A stretch of 64,000 bases of DNA from Planctomycetota bacterium (GTDB taxonomy: Bacteria; Planctomycetota; MHYJ01; WSZJ01; JACPWG01), in contig JACPWG010000110.1 of assembly GCA_016197205.1 (NCBI GenBank), forward strand, positions 24,323 through 88,322. The letters are read 5' to 3'. Below the pieces are notes generated by a model, which saw nothing but the letters and a program-made list of their open reading frames with translations, made no database searches and was not told the DNA's origin. This document shows positions 60,255-64,000 of this stretch, piece by piece (positions within the stretch are counted from its first letter, which is position 1; every line of letters begins with the position of its first letter). Both the position numbers and the translations under genes were made by a program.

Positions 60255-60405
60255 TAGCACGGAAGTCGTGCCCGGGAGAGGAGAGCCCCCGGCGTTCGGG
60301 CTGCAAGGGTGAGCGAGCAGGTAGCGGAGAACGAGGACGAAGCCCTGCGGGTCCCTGTAAACGAACACGCCGTCCCACTTGTGAGTCTGGCGTTGGAGAA
60401 CAATC

Positions 60406-60747
60406 ATGTGGTGGCGACTCTCGTCCGAGTTGGTCGAAAAGCGCCGTTGCGCCGATTCGGCCAACCGCCCGAGACCCGTCGAGGGTCAGCGGCTGCTCAG
60501 CATTGCCGAAGCGGCCACCGTGCTTGGCCTGAGCTACTTCGCGGTCGGGCGGCTGCTGCGCGCCGGAGCATTTCCTGCGGTACGGATCGGACGCCACCGT
60601 CGAGTCGACAGGGTGGACCTCGACGCATGGATCGAGAGGAGCAAGGCCACTCCCAAACGGTCCCGTCGTCGAGCCCTTGACATCTCGTCTGGGTCAGCGG
60701 AGAATCTGCCTCTGCCAGTGACCGCGCCCCCAAGAGAGGAGGTCTAG
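60406..60747 (+). CDS. excisionase-like HTH protein
   Basis: 113 residues. RLLSIAEAATVLGLSYFAVGRLLRAGAFPAVRIGRHRRVDRVDLDAWIERSKA is the standard helix-turn-helix_17/Xis fold. The basic tail (KRSRRRA) favours DNA binding. The stop comes 1 base before the integrase start, so the two are translated together. It probably sets the direction of integration and excision. Confidence 0.8.
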   Translation: MWWRLSSELVEKRRCADSANRPRPVEGQRLLSIAEAATVLGLSYFAVGRLLRAGAFPAVRIGRHRRVDRVDLDAWIERSKATPKRSRRRALDISSGSAENLPLPVTAPPREEV

Positions 60748-60748
60748 C

Positions 60749-61888
60749 ATGGGGGCCAGAAGGAGAACAGCACCCTGCCGGTTCTACCGGCAGCCACGGT
60801 CGCCCTACTGGATGGCGGACTTCTGGATCGAAGGAGCGAGGCATCGCGAAAGCACCGGATGCATCTCTGAAAGGGACGCACGCGCTTGGGTCGAGAGCCG
60901 GAAGGCGACGATGATCGCCGAGCAGGTCCGGCACGAAGAGCGTGCGCGTCTCGGTGTGGCCGGTCCGGACCCGATCATGACCATCGGGCAGGTCGCCGAA
61001 GAGGTCAAGCGCGACTATCTGCCGGTGGAGCTTCGCTCCCCTCGATACGTCCGGCTCGAATCACGGCGGCTCGATTTCGTCGTGGAGTGGTTCGGCAAGG
61101 AAAAGCCGCTGACGTCGATCACGACCAAGCGCGTCGCCGAGTTTCGCGCCGCGCTGCTACAACGGGGGCCCGGAGGAGCGCCCCTGAGCACCGGCGGGGC
61201 GAACCCCATCCTGGCGAGGCTGGCGAACATGCTTCACCTCGCTTGCGAGTGGGGCTACCTGGATGCCTGCCCCGTCCTGCACAAGTTTACGCCGAAGATG
61301 AAGGCCGTGCGGTTGACACGAGCCCACGCGGACCAACTCCTCGTGTTCGCTGCCGCACGTCCATCCCTGCTCGACGCGATCACGTTCGCAGCCGGAACAG
61401 GGTGCCGACTCGGGGAATTGGAGTTCCTCCGATGGGGGGAAGTCGATCTTTCTTCCGGAACGATCACCTTCCGGGACACAAAGAACGGCGAGGACCGGGT
61501 GATCGGTATTTTACCTGACGTGCGGAAGTTGCTCGAACGCCTCCGCGCCAAGATCCCTCTTCCGATTCCGGCGGACGCACCGGTCCTCAGGAGCGCGGAG
61601 GGGTGCGCTTGGCGGCTACAAGGGGGAATCGAGCGACGGCACTTTCAGGACCTGGTGAAGAAGTCAGCCATCCCTCAGGAGACCACGTGGCACGACTTCC
61701 GCCACATGTTCTCGACGTGGGCTCGAAGCCAGGGATGGCCGCGCGACGTGATCAAGAAGTGGATGGGCCACAAAACCGACCAGGCCGCCGCCCGCTACTC
61801 GCATGTGAGCACGGAAGAATTGCTCGAAGCGGCGGCTGGAAGGTGGGCTCGCCCGACCCCTTCGGCGATGAGCCAAGCCACGGGATAG
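60749..61888 (+). CDS. int: tyrosine-family site-specific integrase
   Basis: 379 residues. N-terminal arm-binding region (YWMADFWIEGARHRESTG), then a core-binding helical domain and a catalytic domain with all key residues: R220 in GTGCRLGEL, H315 and R318 in HDFRHMFSTWARSQG, H341 in MGHKTD and nucleophile Y350 in AARYSHVS. GGAGG precedes the ATG. It catalyses recombination between the element and the 3' half of tRNA-Thr; the gene ends 67 bases from the attachment site. The flanking TGGCATAC repeats are its likely arm sites. Confidence 0.93.
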   Translation: MGARRRTAPCRFYRQPRSPYWMADFWIEGARHRESTGCISERDARAWVESRKATMIAEQVRHEERARLGVAGPDPIMTIGQVAEEVKRDYLPVELRSPRYVRLESRRLDFVVEWFGKEKPLTSITTKRVAEFRAALLQRGPGGAPLSTGGANPILARLANMLHLACEWGYLDACPVLHKFTPKMKAVRLTRAHADQLLVFAAARPSLLDAITFAAGTGCRLGELEFLRWGEVDLSSGTITFRDTKNGEDRVIGILPDVRKLLERLRAKIPLPIPADAPVLRSAEGCAWRLQGGIERRHFQDLVKKSAIPQETTWHDFRHMFSTWARSQGWPRDVIKKWMGHKTDQAAARYSHVSTEELLEAAAGRWARPTPSAMSQATG

Positions 61889-61911
61889 GGACCCGGGAAG
61901 GGCCTTCCAGG

Positions 61912-61930
61912 TGGCATACTTGTGGCATAC
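61912..61930 (+). repeat. integrase arm sites, right end
   Basis: A direct TGGCATAC pair (61912-61919 and 61923-61930), spaced 11 bp and followed by TGGG, matching the pair at the left end (21827-21846, spaced 12 bp). Confidence 0.6.
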
Positions 61931-61955
61931 TGGGAGGGTGGTCGTCCTAAGTGGA

Positions 61956-61996
61956 GCCGAGGATGGGATTTGAACCCACGACCTGCGGTTTACGAA
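61956..61996 (-). repeat. right attachment site inside the intact tRNA-Thr
   Basis: 41-bp identity with 21668-21708. On this side the sequence continues into the 5' half of the tRNA, so the element supplied a functional 3' end on integration. Confidence 0.88.
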
Positions 61997-62026
61997 ACCG
62001 CTGCTCTACCACTGAGCTACCTCGGC
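61956..62026 (-). tRNA. tRNA-Thr (anticodon CGT)
   Basis: 71 bases on the minus strand: acceptor GCCGAGG/CCTCGGC, D arm GCTC-AGTGGTA-GAGC, anticodon stem GCGGT/ACCGC with loop TTCGTAA (anticodon CGT, reads ACG), T arm GTGGG-TTCAAAT-CCCAT. The CCA end is not encoded. It is the target of the 40-kb element. Confidence 0.95.
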
Positions 62027-62063
62027 GTTCCCGGCTTGTGCTCGCCGGTGCGGGGGAGCGGAT

Positions 62064-62091
62064 ATTCTACGCCGGGCGAGGCGTTTTTCAA
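62064..62091 (-). promoter_or_regulatory. promoter of tRNA-Thr
   Basis: Minus strand TTGAAA (complement of 62086-62091), 16 bases, TAGAAT (complement of 62064-62069), 38 bases before the mature tRNA 5' end. Confidence 0.65.
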
Positions 62092-62476
62092 GGAGAATCA
62101 CCGGCTCGCGGGGCTCGACCCTCCGAACGTGACACGCCGGACGCGATCCTGTCGGCGAGCGCATGCTCCTCGGACCCGCGGAGGAGCGGATCCGCGCACC
62201 CGTCCCGGAAGAGCACTCTCCGTCGGCGCTCCTCGCGACGAACGGGCCGAAGGCGCGCATATCGCCGGGAGCGGAAACCCTCGCCCCGGTTCCTGGTCAC
62301 CACGTCCACGCCGCTGAGCACGCCGGCGCACGCCCCAGCCCGCGGACGCCCCTGAAGCGCCCCGCCGCCCGCGTTTCGCGCATGCTCGGGGGTACGCCGA
62401 ATCGACGCGGGGCGGGACTCGCGTCCCGCCCCGCGCAATGACTTCGCGTCGACTGTCCGGCTCCCGAGGAGCCGCG
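62092..62476. other. non-coding interval
   Basis: About 385 bases without a convincing gene. CGGCTCC-CGA-GGAGCCG near 62457-62473, just beyond the stop of the gene ending at 62477, is a likely terminator hairpin without a T-run. Confidence 0.45.
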
Positions 62477-63247
62477 TTACTTGGGCTGGCCGCCGTCGGC
62501 CGGCTCCTCGCCCTTCTCTCCGCTCCCCCCCTTCCCGTCTCCCTTTTCGCCGGCCTTGTCGCCTTCGTCCCCCTCGTCGTCGTGGTCGCCGCCGATTTTC
62601 TCGATCTCGGCGCCGCTCTTCTCGAGCAGCTTCTGCTCGTCCTCGGAAGGACCGGGGACCTTCTCGTTGATCACCTTGCCCATCTCGTCGAGCTGCTTCG
62701 ACGCCTTCGCGAGCTGCTCTTCCTGCTTCTTGAACTGCTCCTCCGGCATCTGCGTCTGCGCGCTCGCGAGCATCTTGCGCGCGCCTTCGAGCTGCTCGCG
62801 GCCCTCGCCGACCATCTTCGGGACGCCGATCGCCTTCATCCAGGTCGACATCACGCGCAGGCTCTTGCGCAGCCAAACCTCCTTGTCGAGCTTCTGCTCC
62901 GTCGCCCAGGCCGCGAACTTCGCGTCCTTGTTCAGGTACTCGAAGGCGCCTTGGATGCTGTTCTCCTTGATCTCCTGGAATTTCTTGTCCGACTTCATCG
63001 CCTTCTTCATCAGCGGCCAGTTCTTGATGAAGGACGCAACGTCCTCCGCGTTGAACGTGACCTTGCCCGTGACCTCGTCGAGCCCCTTGAAGAGCGCGGT
63101 GAACTTCGCCGTGATGTCGAAATCGCCCTGGTTCTCCTCGTCGCCGCCCTTCGGGTCCGCGGCCGGATCCTGGCCTCGCACCGCGGCGGGCGCGCAAACG
63201 AAGACACAGGCCAGAGCGAGGGCGAGACCGAGTTTTCGGAACGTCAT
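62477..63247 (-). CDS. exported hypothetical protein with charged tail
   Basis: 256 residues. Signal peptide RKLGLALALACVFVCAPAAV ending near RGQ. The mature part is helical and rich in Lys, Glu and Asp (FIKNWPLMKKAMKSDKKFQEIKE; LRKSLRVMSTWMKAIG; MPEEQFKKQEEQLAKAS). The last 40 residues are a low-complexity Gly/Asp/Glu/Lys tail, like that of the selenoprotein-like gene at 14876. No family is recognised. Likely periplasmic. Confidence 0.75.
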   Translation of the reverse strand: MTFRKLGLALALACVFVCAPAAVRGQDPAADPKGGDEENQGDFDITAKFTALFKGLDEVTGKVTFNAEDVASFIKNWPLMKKAMKSDKKFQEIKENSIQGAFEYLNKDAKFAAWATEQKLDKEVWLRKSLRVMSTWMKAIGVPKMVGEGREQLEGARKMLASAQTQMPEEQFKKQEEQLAKASKQLDEMGKVINEKVPGPSEDEQKLLEKSGAEIEKIGGDHDDEGDEGDKAGEKGDGKGGSGEKGEEPADGGQPK

Positions 63248-63656
63248 CGAGGGGTGCTCCTACCGCGGCATCGCCGCAACCAATGATCCGTGGCCACGAG
63301 TCGCGCGCCTTCCGCCGAGGCAAGGCTCTCCGCGCGCCGAAAATGGAAGGGGGAAAGCATACCTGATCGGCGCCCCCGTTGCAAAGCGGAAATGCACGCG
63401 CTCCCACCACGCCCTCTTGCCCGCTGCCAGGCCGACTGCCCAGCACTTCCAAGGTGGCCGCGCAGCCAATTGTTCCAGCCGCAAGTAGGCTGCTCACTGG
63501 ATCATGCGACTTGAGTGCGCTTCGTGGTCCAGGGCTTCCGCCTTCGCGCGCGGCGCTTCGGTGGACGTGTCCGCCCTGCACCCAGTCGCGCGCGGACGAT
63601 GAGAGTCCAGAACTCCTGACATGGGGGGGGAGCAATTTGTCCGCTTTTGTTTGTCA
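63248..63656. other. non-coding interval
   Basis: About 410 bases with no supported gene; it contains the upstream region of the exported-protein gene. Confidence 0.4.
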
Positions 63657-64000
63657 TCAGGGATCGCCGGCCCCTGGATGTGGAGCCACCGAGTATCGCA
63701 TCCGCAGGTTGGTGCCGGGGAAAGTCGCCTTCAACTTGTCGAGCTCTTCGCACAGGCTCGCGATCGCTCGCGACCTGTGTGGCGAACTCAACGGTGCCAA
63801 GACCACGCGCAACTCGTCGTGCGAGGGCTCGATGCTCGCGGCACCCTGTAGGGCGGTCTGGATCAGCGTCCTGCCTTCGTCCTCCATTCGGGCATAGTGA
63901 GGCCGCAACAGCTCGACCAGATCGCTCTCGATCTGGTAGGCGACCAGCTTGAGGACGTTCGTCAGGTGCTTGCGTTCGGTTGCCAGCTTGACGACCGGAA
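63657..64000 (-). CDS. C-terminal part of a transposase-like or hypothetical gene (cut by the window end)
   Basis: The frame is open to base 64000, so the start lies beyond the window. The visible part reads KHLTNVLKLVAYQIESDLVE, YARMEDEGRTLIQTAL, IASLCEELDKLKATFPGTNLRMRYSV and ends PHPGAGDP. The ending with a Leu-Cys-Glu-Glu-Leu helix and FPGTxLRxRY is one I associate with a group of transposase-like proteins in planctomycetes. That link is weak and from memory. Confidence 0.5.
   Translation of the reverse strand, partial: PVVKLATERKHLTNVLKLVAYQIESDLVELLRPHYARMEDEGRTLIQTALQGAASIEPSHDELRVVLAPLSSPHRSRAIASLCEELDKLKATFPGTNLRMRYSVAPHPGAGDP

Larger units (their letters stand above)
21668..61996. 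mobile_element. 40.3-kb integrative element in tRNA-Thr, defence-gene cargo
   Basis: Bounded by a 41-bp direct repeat (21668-21708 and 61956-61996) identical to the 3' part of the tRNA-Thr gene at the right end. A tyrosine integrase and HTH/excisionase-like gene abut the intact tRNA, the standard arrangement for tRNA-targeting elements. The left copy is the displaced 3' end. The interior contains CBASS-like, restriction-like and toxin-like genes, a second recombinase and a replication-like module. No structural phage or conjugation genes are recognisable. Base composition looks lower in GC than the flanks, by eye only. Confidence 0.88.

Overview
The window looks like a chromosome segment of a high-GC bacterium, most likely a Planctomycetota-type lineage. 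This is an inference from gene style: Ser/Thr kinases with TPR tails and a single membrane helix, a zinc-ribbon/FHA/membrane protein, a deiodinase-like selenoprotein and many GC-rich intergenic palindromes. No rRNA or marker protein fixes the taxonomy.

Left chromosomal arm (1-21,667). A TPR protein built of ten near-identical 129-bp units; an AbiEi-like regulator whose promoter lies inside a 76-bp near-perfect palindrome; a decayed kinase-TPR gene; an intact kinase-TPR gene; a DUF1622 membrane protein; an MFS transporter; an M28 peptidase with PDZ domain; proC; a UGA-containing gene read here as a deiodinase-family selenoprotein; a phospholipase-C-like lipoprotein; an aminoglycoside-phosphotransferase-like pseudogene; and a DUF3427-type helicase that has lost its second RecA domain. 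Three copies of a 145-147-bp element (GC-rich terminal inverted repeats, 3-bp target duplications) are scattered here. Removing one copy restores the reading frame of the phosphotransferase-like gene exactly.

Integrated element (21,668-61,996, about 40.3 kb). It sits in the 3' half of a tRNA-Thr(CGT) gene, bounded by a 41-bp direct repeat, with a tyrosine integrase and a small HTH/excisionase-like gene beside the intact tRNA. The left end carries a two-gene CBASS-like module (CD-NTase plus 4TM effector) facing a divergent HTH + ImmA/IrrE-protease pair, with a palindromic operator between two strong promoters. Next come a second tyrosine recombinase with a five-gene operon containing two tandem paralogues, an FHA protein and a TIR/DUF4062-like protein abutting an hsdM remnant. 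The centre is a nine-gene minus-strand operon (49,127 to 34,086): SNF2-type helicase-DUF3883, HEPN protein, DUF1156 DNA methyltransferase, TIGR04255 protein, antitoxin-PIN pair, DUF499 ATPase, small protein and DUF262/HNH nuclease. The right end is phage- or plasmid-like: zinc-ribbon/HTH regulators, an iteron array before a replication-initiator-like protein, a DnaC-like ATPase, a DUF5131 protein and a GHKL-ATPase/HExxH fusion. Four genes or groups there share a TTGACG-N17-TANNNA-like promoter. No capsid, tail, relaxase or conjugation genes are visible, so this is a defence island on a satellite-like or mobilised element.

Right chromosomal arm (61,997-64,000). The rest of the tRNA and its promoter, a secreted acidic/lysine-rich protein, and the C-terminal end of a gene leaving the window.
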